Positions 16,594-25,452 are shown, counted from the first letter of the stretch. The stretch is 29,120 nucleotides of DNA from an uncultured Lachnospiraceae bacterium (GCA_902489925.1 CABUBX010000013.1:1-29120), one strand, 5' to 3'. Program-made: numbers and translations. The notes: a model not told the origin generated them from the letters alone.

Positions 16594-17468
16594 TGGGTAC
16601 GCTGCTGCAGGTATTACTGCGGAGTCTTGAAACCGGTGCGATTTATGCACTGGCAACATTGGGAATTATTATTGTATTCCGAACAAATTTTATGATTAAC
16701 TTTGCCCAGGGAACAATGGGTATGTTTGGTGCATTTATTGTCACTGTGCTATTTTCAAAAATGAATCTTCCGCTTGTGCTTTCTATAGCTCTTGGAATTG
16801 TTGCCGGAATAGTGATTGGTTTTGTTGTGGATTTTGTGATTATCCGGAGAACCAAAAAAGTAAGTGCGACCGGAAAAGAAATTATTACACTTGGAATGAT
16901 GATGATATTCCTTGGAATTACACCGATGATTTTTGGTGTAGAGCCTTTAAGACTTCCGAAATTAATTGAAACCGGAGATATTGCGTTTTTAGGTGCAAGT
17001 ATCTCTTTAAACAGTTTGTTTAACATTGTTTTTGGACTTGCATTGACGATTATTTTGTTTGTCGTTCTTCAGAAAACAAAGCTCGGACTTGCAATCCGTA
17101 CAACAGCATCCAGCGAACGTACAGCCAGATTAATGGGTGTGCCGACAAAGAAGGTAACTTTGTTTGCATGGGCGCTTGCGATGGTGCTCGGTACGCTTGC
17201 GGGCGTGATGATTGCACCGGCAACATCGGTGACACCAAACCTTATGGACAGCGTTCAGGTCAATGCGTTTATCGCCTGTGTACTTGGCGGTTTTCAGACA
17301 TTTTATGGTCCGGTTATCGGGGCATATATTATTGCGATTGTGAATAATCTTCTTGCTCTGTATGTATCTTCGGTTTGGGGACAGCAGATTTTATATCTTT
17401 TGATTATTGTTTTCATCGTATTCAGACCGGTTGGCCTTGTCGGCAAAAAGATTACAAAGAAAGTTTAA
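16593..17468 (+). CDS. livH: Branched-chain amino acid-type ABC transporter permease LivH
   Basis: A 291-residue inner-membrane permease of the HAAT (Liv) family, with about eight hydrophobic segments. It has the family opening SLETGAIYALATLGIIIVFRT and a conserved late segment IACVLGGFQTFYGPVIGAY. It forms the channel with LivM. Start is GTG 16593, which overlaps the stop of the preceding gene (TAGTG) and has a G-rich site at 16580-16586; an in-frame ATG at 16578 has no site. Liv-family importers carry branched-chain amino acids, but close relatives carry short-chain amides, urea and aromatic or aliphatic acids. The neighbourhood favours an organic acid here. Confidence 0.92.
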   Translation: MGTLLQVLLRSLETGAIYALATLGIIIVFRTNFMINFAQGTMGMFGAFIVTVLFSKMNLPLVLSIALGIVAGIVIGFVVDFVIIRRTKKVSATGKEIITLGMMMIFLGITPMIFGVEPLRLPKLIETGDIAFLGASISLNSLFNIVFGLALTIILFVVLQKTKLGLAIRTTASSERTARLMGVPTKKVTLFAWALAMVLGTLAGVMIAPATSVTPNLMDSVQVNAFIACVLGGFQTFYGPVIGAYIIAIVNNLLALYVSSVWGQQILYLLIIVFIVFRPVGLVGKKITKKV

Positions 17469-17480
17469 GAGGGAGAAAAT

Positions 17481-18518
17481 ATGGAAAAGAAAAATATATT
17501 CAAAAAAATATGGCTAAATCATTATTTCCGTTTTATCCTTTTTGGACTTGTGCTGTCAACGCTGCCGACACTTGTATCCGCAGGTGTTCTTAAAACTTCG
17601 ATGATGGGTATTATCGGCGGTGCGCTTATATTTGCGATGGCGGCACTCGGACTGAATTTGCTTCTTGGATATTCGGGGTTAATTTCCCTTGGAACAGCCG
17701 GCTTTATGGGACTTGGCGCCTACATCAGTGCTTATGTGACTGTGGATCTTCAGCTTCCGTGGGAACTTGGTATTATACTTGCGATTGCCATTCCGGCAGT
17801 ATTCGGTGTGCTTATCGGACTTGCATCACTGCGTATGTCAGGACTTTATCTTGGTATTGTGACACTTTGTGTTTCGGAAATACTGCGTAAGACATTTGAT
17901 GAGCTTGTACCTATTACAGGCGGATTTGCAGGAAAGAAGGCAGACTATCCGACACTTTTCGGTGTGATTAGGTTAGACCAGCCGGGAACCTATATTGTTT
18001 TGGCAGTTGTGCTTGTGCTTTTGATGATGCTGACATGGAATCTTGTTCACGGACAGATGGGCCGTGCGCTTCATGCGATGAGAGGAAGTCAGGTAGCGGC
18101 ACAGGCGATGGGTATTTCACTTTTGAAATATCGCCTGGTTGCATTTGCGCTCGCGACAGTTTATGCATCACTTGCGGGTGCTATGTATGTTCATTTTATT
18201 AATTTCGTATATCCTTCAACATGGATTTTGCCGATTTCTTTAAATATTCTTGCAATGATTGTTATCGGCGGACTCAGAAGTATTTACGGAACAGTGCTTG
18301 GTGCAATGATTGTCTACTCATTGCCGGACGTTTTGCTCAAGCGTATTCCTGTAGTGGGAAATATTAACGGATTTTCATATGTTGTATCCGGTGTACTTAT
18401 TATTCTTGTCATCATGTTCTATCCGGGCGGCATTGTACGAATTTTTAATGATATTAAAAAATTATTTTATAAGCTTATAGGTAAAAAAGAACTGAAAGGA
18501 GAGAAGGCCGATGAGTAA
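17481..18518 (+). CDS. livM: Branched-chain amino acid-type ABC transporter permease LivM
   Basis: A 345-residue second permease with roughly nine to ten hydrophobic segments. It shows the LivM core ALGLNLLLGYSGLISLGTAG near residues 53-72 and the IGGLRSIYGTVLGA loop near residue 260. A short cytosolic Lys-rich tail follows. Start ATG 17481 has AGGGAG upstream, 12 bases after livH. The last codons overlap livG by eight bases in an ATGAGTAA junction, which suggests translational coupling. Confidence 0.93.
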   Translation: MEKKNIFKKIWLNHYFRFILFGLVLSTLPTLVSAGVLKTSMMGIIGGALIFAMAALGLNLLLGYSGLISLGTAGFMGLGAYISAYVTVDLQLPWELGIILAIAIPAVFGVLIGLASLRMSGLYLGIVTLCVSEILRKTFDELVPITGGFAGKKADYPTLFGVIRLDQPGTYIVLAVVLVLLMMLTWNLVHGQMGRALHAMRGSQVAAQAMGISLLKYRLVAFALATVYASLAGAMYVHFINFVYPSTWILPISLNILAMIVIGGLRSIYGTVLGAMIVYSLPDVLLKRIPVVGNINGFSYVVSGVLIILVIMFYPGGIVRIFNDIKKLFYKLIGKKELKGEKADE

Positions 18519-19323
18519 TAATCAATTGAATCATGATGAAGTGCTGCGTGTGTCCAATCTTTCTATTCAGTTTGGCGGACTTAAAGCAGTAGACGGTCTG
18601 AATTTTTCAATCAACGATAAAGAAATTTTCGGATTAATCGGACCAAACGGCGCCGGAAAAACAACAGTGTTTAACTGTATTACGCAGTTTTACACACCGA
18701 ATACCGGCGAAGTATGGTTTAAAAACAAAAATGGCGAGGTTGAAAATCTTGTCGGACAGAAGGTACATACGATTATTAACAAAGGTCTTGTGCGTACTTT
18801 CCAAAATGTCGAGCTTATTCCTGAGCTTTCAATCATTGATAACGTTTTGATTGGCGGTCATATTAAATTTAAATCAAGTATTTTCAGCCAGGCATTAAAG
18901 CTTCCTAAGGCTCGGAAGGAAGAACGCGAAATGCGAAAAAAAGCAATGGAAGTTTTAGAATTTATGGGGATTGCCGATATGAGTGACGCACTTTGCGGCG
19001 GGCTGCCATACGGTATCCGCAAAAAAGTGGAGATGGCACGTACGTTGATGTGTGACCCGAAGCTGATTATTCTTGATGAGCCGGCAGCAGGATTAAATGA
19101 TGTGGAAACACAGCAGCTAGCAGAAAGCATTTATCAGGTCAGAGACAAATACAATTGCACAATACTTCTTGTTGAGCATGATATGCGCCTTGTTATGAGT
19201 ATTTGTGACCGCATTTGCGCAATTTCATTTGGAAAATTCCTTGCATGCGGAACACCTGAAGAAATTCAAAATAATAAACAGGTGCAGGAAGCTTACTTGG
19301 GAGAGGAGGAAAAAGATGAGTAA
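18511..19323 (+). CDS. livG: ABC transporter ATP-binding protein LivG
   Basis: A 270-residue ATPase. Walker A is GPNGAGKT at 44-51, Walker B is LIILDEP with D189 and E190, and the switch His lies in LLVEHDMRLVM. The signature loop reads CGGLPYGIRKKVEMAR, the LPYG variant common in LivG, not LSGGQ. Start ATG 18511 with GGAGAG upstream. It is joined to livM and livF by eight-base overlaps. Confidence 0.95.
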   Translation: MSNNQLNHDEVLRVSNLSIQFGGLKAVDGLNFSINDKEIFGLIGPNGAGKTTVFNCITQFYTPNTGEVWFKNKNGEVENLVGQKVHTIINKGLVRTFQNVELIPELSIIDNVLIGGHIKFKSSIFSQALKLPKARKEEREMRKKAMEVLEFMGIADMSDALCGGLPYGIRKKVEMARTLMCDPKLIILDEPAAGLNDVETQQLAESIYQVRDKYNCTILLVEHDMRLVMSICDRICAISFGKFLACGTPEEIQNNKQVQEAYLGEEEKDE

Positions 19324-20038
19324 AAAAACAATTCTTTCCCTCCGGGGGCTGAAGGTAAAGTATGGGCCTATTGAGGCATTAAAAGGTATCAACATTGATG
19401 TTGAGGAAGGTACTGTTGTAGCACTTTTGGGTGCCAACGGTGCTGGAAAAACAACAACGCTTCAGACGATTTCAGGACTTGTCGGCGCGGCTGAAGGAAA
19501 AATCATTTATGACGGCAAAGACATTACAAATATGGAAGCTGAAAAGATTACTTCTATTGGTATAGCCCAGTCACCTGAGGGACGTCAGATTTTTGCAGAC
19601 TTGACAGTTGCCGAAAACTTGAAGGTAGGTGCCTTTACGGTTAAAAGCAAAAAGAAAATCGCAGAGTCACTTGAGCGTGTACATCGCCTGTTCCCTCTGC
19701 TTAAAGAAAGAGAAAAGCAAATTGCGGGAACGTTATCCGGTGGCGAGCTTCAGATGTTAGCCATTGCAAGGGCGCTTATGGCAGACCCAAAGGTGCTTTT
19801 GCTTGATGAACCTTCACTTGGTTTGGCACCGTTAATTGTTCAAAATATCTTTTCTATTATTAATGAAATAAAAAAAGAGGGAACAACGGTTGTCATTGTT
19901 GAGCAGAATGCATTGCAGACATTAAAAATTGCAGACTATGGATATGTATTAGAGCTTGGGGAGATAAATATCAGTGGTCCGGCAAATGAATTGATTAAAG
20001 ATGAACGGCTTGTAGAAGCGTATCTTGGGACAAAATAA
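19316..20038 (+). CDS. livF: ABC transporter ATP-binding protein LivF
   Basis: A 240-residue ATPase. Walker A is GANGAGKT at 39-46, the signature is LSGGELQMLAIARAL, Walker B is VLLLDEP with D164 and E165, and the Q-loop region SPEGRQIF is the usual LivF form. Start ATG 19316 is chosen for its GAGGAGG site at 19302-19308; an upstream in-frame ATG at 19205 lies within livG and lacks support. It overlaps livG by eight bases and is followed after 19 bases by the binding-protein gene. Confidence 0.95.
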   Translation: MSKKTILSLRGLKVKYGPIEALKGINIDVEEGTVVALLGANGAGKTTTLQTISGLVGAAEGKIIYDGKDITNMEAEKITSIGIAQSPEGRQIFADLTVAENLKVGAFTVKSKKKIAESLERVHRLFPLLKEREKQIAGTLSGGELQMLAIARALMADPKVLLLDEPSLGLAPLIVQNIFSIINEIKKEGTTVVIVEQNALQTLKIADYGYVLELGEINISGPANELIKDERLVEAYLGTK

Positions 20039-20057
20039 AATTGAGGAGGATATATTT

Positions 20058-21311
20058 ATGAAAAAAAGATTAGTAGCATTAGCGTTGGCAGCTGTGATGG
20101 CGTTATCAGCAACAGCTTGCGGAAATAAAACAGATAAAGAAACAGGTGGTGCATCATCAAATGAACCTGTGGCAGCAGTTCAGGGTGTTACAGATACTGA
20201 AATTATTGTAGCAAACAATGCAGCAACTTCCGGTGCTTATGCACCTGTAGGTGTACCGTTTAATGCAGGTATTGAAGCTTATTTTAAAATGATTAATGAT
20301 GACGGCGGTGTAGACGGCAGAAAAATTACTTTCCTTCACAAGGACGATGAGTTTGACCCGATTAAAGGTAAATCTTATCTCCAGGAAATGGTGCAGGATG
20401 AAAAAGTATTTGCAATCGTTGGTCATTTTGGAACACCTGTTGTAGCAGCAACAATTGATGACCTTAAGGGCTACGGTATTCCGTCTGTATATTTTGCAAC
20501 AGGTATCGGTCAGCTTTACGCAGAAAATGCAAAGACAAATGAAGAAGGCTACAATATTTTCCCTGTTCAGCCGATTTATACAACAGAGGGACGTATTATG
20601 GCTGCCCGTGGTGTCGGTACATTTGATGCGAAAAAAATCGGTATAATTTATACATCTGATGATGCCGGTATGGATATGCTTAAAGGTGCAGAAGCACAGT
20701 GTAAAGAAATGAATCTTGAGCTTGTTTCACAGCAGGTGGCACCTGGTGCGGCTGATGTTTCAGCGGCTGTGACAGCAATTAAAAATGAAAATGTTGATTT
20801 TGTAATTGTTGGTGCGATTCAGGCAACAATGCCGACAATTGTTAAAGAGATGGCAGCACAGGGAATGACTATTCCTGCAATCACAACTTACGTAAATGTA
20901 TCTCCTGCGATTTCCGAACAGGTTGCGGCAGACATTGAAGGCAAATTTGATGTTTACGGCAATGGCTGGGTTTCTTATGAAGAAGAACGCGCGGATAATC
21001 TTGCTTTATATCAGCAGTATATTTCTGAAGAATATGCAATGAATGCTTATGCACAGACAGGATGGATTGCTGCACACTTTTTCACAGAAGGTTTAAAGAG
21101 ACTTGAAGGTAAAGAAGTGACATGGGAAACTTACATGAAAGCACTTGAAGAAGGCCCGATTCAGAATCCGTTCGGCGGCGAAATTGATTTTTCAAACGGT
21201 AAGAGACTTGGAACACAGGAGATGAACCTCTCCAAGATTGCTTCAGGAGAAGCAACAGGTTGGGAACTTGTAGATGGTCTTCAGAGTATCGAGAGTCTTC
21301 TTGCAAAATAA
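20058..21311 (+). CDS. livJ: Liv-type substrate-binding lipoprotein
   Basis: A 417-residue extracellular binding protein (Peripla_BP_6, type I fold). The N-terminus has a Lys-Arg start, a hydrophobic core and a lipobox-like SATAC with the lipid-modified Cys near residue 22, then a polar linker. Mature-domain features include NNAATSGAYAPVG near the ligand pocket and IVGHFGTPVVAAT. The ligand is not readable by eye; acids other than Leu/Ile/Val are likely given the neighbours. Start ATG 20058 follows GAGGAGG; an in-frame ATG at 20025 overlaps livF and would mask the signal peptide. A hairpin follows before the CoA-transferase. Confidence 0.92.
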   Translation: MKKRLVALALAAVMALSATACGNKTDKETGGASSNEPVAAVQGVTDTEIIVANNAATSGAYAPVGVPFNAGIEAYFKMINDDGGVDGRKITFLHKDDEFDPIKGKSYLQEMVQDEKVFAIVGHFGTPVVAATIDDLKGYGIPSVYFATGIGQLYAENAKTNEEGYNIFPVQPIYTTEGRIMAARGVGTFDAKKIGIIYTSDDAGMDMLKGAEAQCKEMNLELVSQQVAPGAADVSAAVTAIKNENVDFVIVGAIQATMPTIVKEMAAQGMTIPAITTYVNVSPAISEQVAADIEGKFDVYGNGWVSYEEERADNLALYQQYISEEYAMNAYAQTGWIAAHFFTEGLKRLEGKEVTWETYMKALEEGPIQNPFGGEIDFSNGKRLGTQEMNLSKIASGEATGWELVDGLQSIESLLAK

Positions 21312-21355
21312 TTAAACTAAACAAACAAAACTAGACATATATCAATAAAAAATTC

Positions 21356-21384
21356 CGGGTCATGTGTGATAGGCACATGACCTG
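21356..21384 (+). terminator. Hairpin between livJ and the CoA-transferase
   Basis: CGGGTCATGTG (21356-21366) pairs with CACATGACCTG (21374-21384), one G-T pair, loop of seven. It is followed by an A run, not a clean T run. It could be a weak terminator or a 3'-end stabiliser that keeps binding-protein mRNA higher than downstream mRNA. Confidence 0.55.
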
Positions 21385-21421
21385 AAAAAATATTATTTTA
21401 GACAATCGGAGGTGTATTGGG

Positions 21422-22735
21422 TTGGATTATTCGTCAAAATTAATTACAGTTGAAGAAGCGCTCTCTAAAGTAAAATCCGGAGATGTAATTGTTACAGGAC
21501 TCGGAGCGGCGGAGGCCGGTGCTTTTATGGGACAGCTGCATACAATTGCGGACCGTGTAAAAGATGTGATGGTGACAAACTGTCTTCCGACACATCCGTC
21601 AAAAATATATGAACCCGAATACAAAGACATTTTTGAGGTTGAAGGATGGTTTTATGCACCGGCATTAAGAAAAGCGCATGCTCAGGGCAATATGTCTTTT
21701 ATGCCAAATCATTTGCATTTGGCTGCGAGCAAAAGACTGTTTCATGTAAAACCGGATATTTATGTAGGTGCGGCAACGATGCCGGATAAACATGGCTATG
21801 TATCGTTATCCTTATCAAATACTTATGAGAAAAGAATGATTGAACAGGCCAAGCTTGTTATTCTGGAAATTAATCCTAATATGCCGTATACATTTGGAGA
21901 TCTTCAGGTGCCGGTGAGTGATGTGGATTATATGGTTGAGGTTGATTATCAGCCGCCTGAAATTCCGGATGCACCGTGCTCGGAAAAGGATAAAATTATC
22001 GGAAAATATATTGCTGATCTGGTTCCTGATGGCGCATGTATTCAGTTGGGAATTGGCGGCATTCCAAATGCAGTTGCCGATGCATTGCAAGTCAAAAATG
22101 ATCTTGGAATTCATACAGAAATGTTGACAACAGGAATGATGAAGCTGGCTAAAATGGGTGTTGTTACAGGTAAGAATAAGCAGTTTGAAAAGGGCAAAAT
22201 TGTGACAACATTTGCTATGGGAACGAAAGAACTGTATGAGTTTATGGATATGAATCCGGCGATTGCAATTATGGACGGAGCATGGACGAATGATCCATAT
22301 ACAATTGCGCGCAATGATAATCAGATTTCTATTAATACAACTTTGGAAGTTGATTTTACAGGTCAGTGTGCTTCGGAATCCTTAGGTTCAAAACAGTTTT
22401 CAGGAACAGGCGGCCAGGCAGATACGGCGATTGGCGCTCAAATGTCAAAAAATGGTAAAAGTATTATTGCATTATATTCAACAACGATGGTCAAAGGACC
22501 GGATGGCGTTAAGAGAGAGGTTTCAAAAATTGTTCCTCAGCTTATGCTTGGTGCAACAGTATCACTTTCAAGAAATGATGTCGATATTGTCGTTACAGAG
22601 CATGGCGTTGCACATCTTCGCGGTACAAGTATTCGTGAAAGAGTTGAGAAGCTGATTGCGATCGCTGATCCGAAATTCAGAGATGAGCTTTGGGAGCAGG
22701 CTTTTGATACGGGAATTCTAGGCCGTAGGAGGTAG
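21422..22735 (+). CDS. Acetyl-CoA hydrolase/transferase family CoA-transferase
   Basis: A 437-residue CoA-transferase related to 4-hydroxybutyrate and butyryl-CoA:acetate CoA-transferases. The glycine-rich QLGIGGIPNAVADAL is present, and IHTEMLTTGM places the likely catalytic Glu at E233, which would form the glutamyl-CoA intermediate. The C-terminal EHGVAHLRGTSIRERVEKLI is a family signature. The role proposed from context is to activate an imported acid using acetyl-CoA or another acyl-CoA. Start is TTG 21422 with GGAGGTG at 21408-21414; no in-frame ATG or GTG lies near that site. The next gene begins at the stop with its AGGAGG inside the last codons, so the pair is tightly coupled. Confidence 0.9.
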   Translation: MDYSSKLITVEEALSKVKSGDVIVTGLGAAEAGAFMGQLHTIADRVKDVMVTNCLPTHPSKIYEPEYKDIFEVEGWFYAPALRKAHAQGNMSFMPNHLHLAASKRLFHVKPDIYVGAATMPDKHGYVSLSLSNTYEKRMIEQAKLVILEINPNMPYTFGDLQVPVSDVDYMVEVDYQPPEIPDAPCSEKDKIIGKYIADLVPDGACIQLGIGGIPNAVADALQVKNDLGIHTEMLTTGMMKLAKMGVVTGKNKQFEKGKIVTTFAMGTKELYEFMDMNPAIAIMDGAWTNDPYTIARNDNQISINTTLEVDFTGQCASESLGSKQFSGTGGQADTAIGAQMSKNGKSIIALYSTTMVKGPDGVKREVSKIVPQLMLGATVSLSRNDVDIVVTEHGVAHLRGTSIRERVEKLIAIADPKFRDELWEQAFDTGILGRRR

Positions 22736-22738
22736 ATG

Positions 22739-23554
22739 ATGGCTAAGTTTTTATTTCAAGATAAAAATATCTATTATGAAGTCTACGGAGAAGGTGAACC
22801 AATTCTCATTTTAAATGGGATTATGATGAACTGTGCGAGCTGGAAGGAGTTTATAGAACCGTTTAGTGCAAATAATCAGTTGATTTTGCTGGACATGCTG
22901 GATCAGGGGAAATCGGATAAGATGGATGCGCCTTTTTCGCAGAAGCTTCAGGTTGAAGTCGTGAAGGCGCTGCTTGAACATTTGGCTATAGAAAAGGTAA
23001 ATCTTATCGGAATTTCTTATGGCGGCGAGGTTGCATTGCAGTTTGCGGTAAAATATTCCGAATGTTTAAACAGGCTTGTGCTTTTTAATACGACAGCATG
23101 TACAGGACCTTGGCTCGGCGACATCGGCAATGGTTGGAACTGTGCATCGGATAATCCGCTGGCATACTATTTTTCTACAATTCCGGTAATCTATTCCCCG
23201 GTATTTTACAGAGAACATAATGAATGGATGCAGGCAAGAAAAGAGGTTCTTCAGAATGTATTTTCGGACCGGGCGTTTATTGAGTCTATGATTCGTCTGA
23301 CAAATAGTGCGGCAGATTACAATGTCTTGAATCAGCTTGGCGATATTCGTGTGCAAACGCTTGTTGTTTCGTGCAGTGAGGATTATCTGACTCCGGTTGA
23401 GGAACAAAAAAGAATTGCTCAGGGGATTCCGGATTGTGAATACATCGTTATTCCGAATTGCGGTCATGCTTCAATGTATGAAAAGCCAATGCTTTTTACA
23501 GCACTTGCTTTAGGTTTTATTAATTGCTCAAAAGGACATTTTAATATTGTATAA
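22739..23554 (+). CDS. Alpha/beta hydrolase (copy 2)
   Basis: A 271-residue alpha/beta hydrolase. The triad is S93 in GISYGG, D215 in SEDYLTP and H243 in NCGHASMYEKP. Like copy 1 it has NG (ILNGIM) in place of the usual HG, and the two are clear paralogues. A lid region near residues 120-190 is aromatic and Asn-rich. Start ATG 22739 is preferred for spacing from AGGAGG at 22727-22732; ATG 22736 directly after the CoA-transferase stop would add one Met. Coupling to the CoA-transferase suggests action on its product or on the acid's precursor (ester, lactone or C-C cleavage). The actual reaction is unknown. Confidence 0.88.
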   Translation: MAKFLFQDKNIYYEVYGEGEPILILNGIMMNCASWKEFIEPFSANNQLILLDMLDQGKSDKMDAPFSQKLQVEVVKALLEHLAIEKVNLIGISYGGEVALQFAVKYSECLNRLVLFNTTACTGPWLGDIGNGWNCASDNPLAYYFSTIPVIYSPVFYREHNEWMQARKEVLQNVFSDRAFIESMIRLTNSAADYNVLNQLGDIRVQTLVVSCSEDYLTPVEEQKRIAQGIPDCEYIVIPNCGHASMYEKPMLFTALALGFINCSKGHFNIV

Positions 23555-23567
23555 AGAGAGATTTCTT

Positions 23568-23596
23568 TTGCATTTCTTTTGACTATGGTATAGAAT
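23568..23596 (+). promoter_or_regulatory. Candidate promoter of the TetR gene
   Basis: TTGCAT (23568-23573), 17-base spacer, TAGAAT (23591-23596). A competing TTGACT at 23579-23584 has TATAAA 20 bases on. Both lie upstream of the hairpin at 23622-23644. Confidence 0.4.
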
Positions 23597-23621
23597 AAAA
23601 TAAGTATAAAATGTTAAAAGA

Positions 23622-23653
23622 GGGCAGGCAATTATAGTCTGCCCCGGCTTTTT
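23622..23653 (+). terminator. Hairpin terminator upstream of the TetR gene
   Basis: GGGCAG (23622-23627) pairs with CTGCCC (23639-23644), then CGGC and five T (23649-23653). It may end the CoA-transferase/hydrolase transcript. Because the only promoter-like sequence precedes it, it could also act as an attenuator for the regulator. Confidence 0.6.
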
Positions 23654-23683
23654 ACTTTTGTCAGAGAAAGAGATGTGGAAAGA

Positions 23684-24391
23684 ATGAATAATGATTTAAT
23701 TAATATGCCAAGAACAAAACGTGGCTTAGCTACGCTGAATAATATTTTGAGCGCTGCGGCTCAGGTGTTTTATGAAAAAGGGTACCACTCAGCGTCGATT
23801 AATGAAATTACAAGGGTTGCAGGGGTAGCCTCGGGAACCTTCTACACTTATTTTGAAAGCAAGTATGATTTGTATAAGTTTTTGCTGCTTCAATGCAGTC
23901 ATACAATTCGAAAAAATCTGAGTACAATGGTTAAGAAGTGTCAGACACGTTTGGAAATAGAAGAAGAAGGTATGAGAGCGTGGTTGGAGTTTGCCATGGA
24001 AAATCAATATATGTATCATATTATATGGGAGTCAATGTATGTAGATTATAATCTTTTTGAGTCCTATTACGTGACTTTTCAAAAGTCCTATAAAAAGGGT
24101 CTGGATGCAGCAAAGGCGGCCGGGGAAATTGCGGAAGATATTGATACAGAGGTATTGGCATATACACTTATGGGAGCATCGAATTTCCTTGGCTTAAATT
24201 GGTGCTTATTTAAAAATGATGCTTCCTTGATTGACCATGTAACAGAGCAGTTTATGAAAATTATTCGTGGTGAAGCGTTTGTTCAGACAACTAAAAAGAA
24301 AAATATTAGACAAAATACAGAAACGGATGAATCTGCAGAGAGGAAATTCAGATTCCGTGTAACTGTAGATAATCCGGGAGAGGATTTATAA
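23684..24391 (+). CDS. TetR/AcrR family transcriptional regulator
   Basis: A TetR-type regulator of about 235 residues. The N-terminal helix-turn-helix is typical: ILSAAAQVFYEKGYHSASIN, then EITRVAGVASGTFYTYFESK as the recognition region near residues 37-56. The C-terminal ligand domain is not assignable. Unusually, a polar tail rich in Lys, Arg and Glu follows. ATG 23684 with GGA four bases away is chosen; GTG 23675 would add three residues. It is the only regulator in the island and so the best candidate to bind the paired sites at 15255-15277 and 15418-15444, possibly sensing an acyl-CoA as FadR- or PaaR-type TetR proteins do. The next gene begins 10 bases downstream. Confidence 0.92.
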   Translation: MNNDLINMPRTKRGLATLNNILSAAAQVFYEKGYHSASINEITRVAGVASGTFYTYFESKYDLYKFLLLQCSHTIRKNLSTMVKKCQTRLEIEEEGMRAWLEFAMENQYMYHIIWESMYVDYNLFESYYVTFQKSYKKGLDAAKAAGEIAEDIDTEVLAYTLMGASNFLGLNWCLFKNDASLIDHVTEQFMKIIRGEAFVQTTKKKNIRQNTETDESAERKFRFRVTVDNPGEDL

Positions 24392-24401
24392 GGATAATAT
24401 A

Positions 24402-25418
24402 ATGATAGAGCATAAAAGTGTTCAAACATCAAGATTAAAAACGGCGTACTATCATGGCGGGACTAATGGAAAACAGAAGCTTATGCTGATTCATGGCAAT
24501 TGTTCTTCGTCGGTTTTTTATTTAAAGCTTATGGAAAGGCTGGAAAATGACTTTGAGATTGTTGCGCCGGATTTAAGATGCTTCGGGGATTCGGAAGCGC
24601 TTTTTGTAGATGCGACAAGAGGCCTTCGCGACTGGAGTGATGATATACACGAATTGGTTTGCGCCTTGCACTGGGAAAGCTTTATTATTTGCGGATGGTC
24701 TATGGGCGGTGGAGTTGCAATGCAGTATGCTATTGATTACAGCGAATATTTGGACGGGATTATTCTTGAAGCGCCGCTTTCTCCGTTTGGCTTTGGCGGT
24801 ACTTATGATAAGGATGGAAAAAAACTGATGCCGTCAGGTCTTGGAAGCGGCGGTGGATGTGCAAATGTTCAGCTTGTTAAGAGTCTTTTGGATGGAGACA
24901 GAGAGTTTTTCAGGACATTGCTTAAAAATTCTTATGTAGTTCAAGGATGTGCTATCGATGCGGCTTGGGAGGAAAAGCTGGTGGATGGCATTGGTTCGAC
25001 AAAGGTTGGCGATGGGATGTATCCGGGAGATTTTTCTGAAACAGAGGCCTGGCCTGGCGTTGGTGCAGGCACAAAAGGTGTTTGTAATACAATGGCGCCG
25101 GATTATTGCAATTTATCTGCACTCGCGGATATTGAAAATAAGTGCAAAATCGCATGGATTAGAGGTACTGGGGACTTGGTTGTGTCAGATAACAGTATGT
25201 GCGATTTTGGACAGCTTGGACTTTTGGGAATTGTTCCGGGATGGCCGGGGATGGAAAGTTTTCCGCCACAGCCGATGGTGTCCCAAATGCGATATGTGCT
25301 TGAAAAGTATGCCGATAACGGCGGTGTATATCAAGAGTTTGTCCTGGAAAATTCAGGTCATGGATGTCATATTGACAATGAGGAAAAGTTTGCACAGATT
25401 ATAAAAACATTTTTTTAA
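24402..25418 (+). CDS. Alpha/beta hydrolase (copy 3, long lid)
   Basis: A 338-residue alpha/beta hydrolase, distinct from copies 1 and 2. It keeps a classic HG motif (LIHGNCSSS, H31) and has GWSMGG with nucleophile S100 and the base H320 in SGHGCH. A long Gly-rich insertion from about residue 128 to 240 (FGFGGTYDKDG, SGLGSGGGC) probably forms a large lid with several Cys. The acid is probably one of the Asp residues in GTGDLVVSD. Start ATG 24402 lies 10 bases after the TetR gene with only a weak AAGGA-type site, so co-transcription with the regulator is likely. The acyl-CoA dehydrogenase follows after 34 bases. The substrate is unknown. Confidence 0.87.
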   Translation: MIEHKSVQTSRLKTAYYHGGTNGKQKLMLIHGNCSSSVFYLKLMERLENDFEIVAPDLRCFGDSEALFVDATRGLRDWSDDIHELVCALHWESFIICGWSMGGGVAMQYAIDYSEYLDGIILEAPLSPFGFGGTYDKDGKKLMPSGLGSGGGCANVQLVKSLLDGDREFFRTLLKNSYVVQGCAIDAAWEEKLVDGIGSTKVGDGMYPGDFSETEAWPGVGAGTKGVCNTMAPDYCNLSALADIENKCKIAWIRGTGDLVVSDNSMCDFGQLGLLGIVPGWPGMESFPPQPMVSQMRYVLEKYADNGGVYQEFVLENSGHGCHIDNEEKFAQIIKTFF

Positions 25419-25452
25419 AATACAATAAGTGAATTAAAAGGAGAGAAAAATC

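Noticed and set aside
16593..21311. Plain leucine/isoleucine/valine uptake operon
   Set aside because: The importer family fits, but it sits in an operon headed by a thiolase-fold enzyme and followed by a CoA-transferase, so I left the ligand open.
24949..25404. 151-residue plus-strand frame inside alpha/beta hydrolase 3
   Set aside because: It is an alternate frame within a gene that has a complete catalytic triad and a good start.
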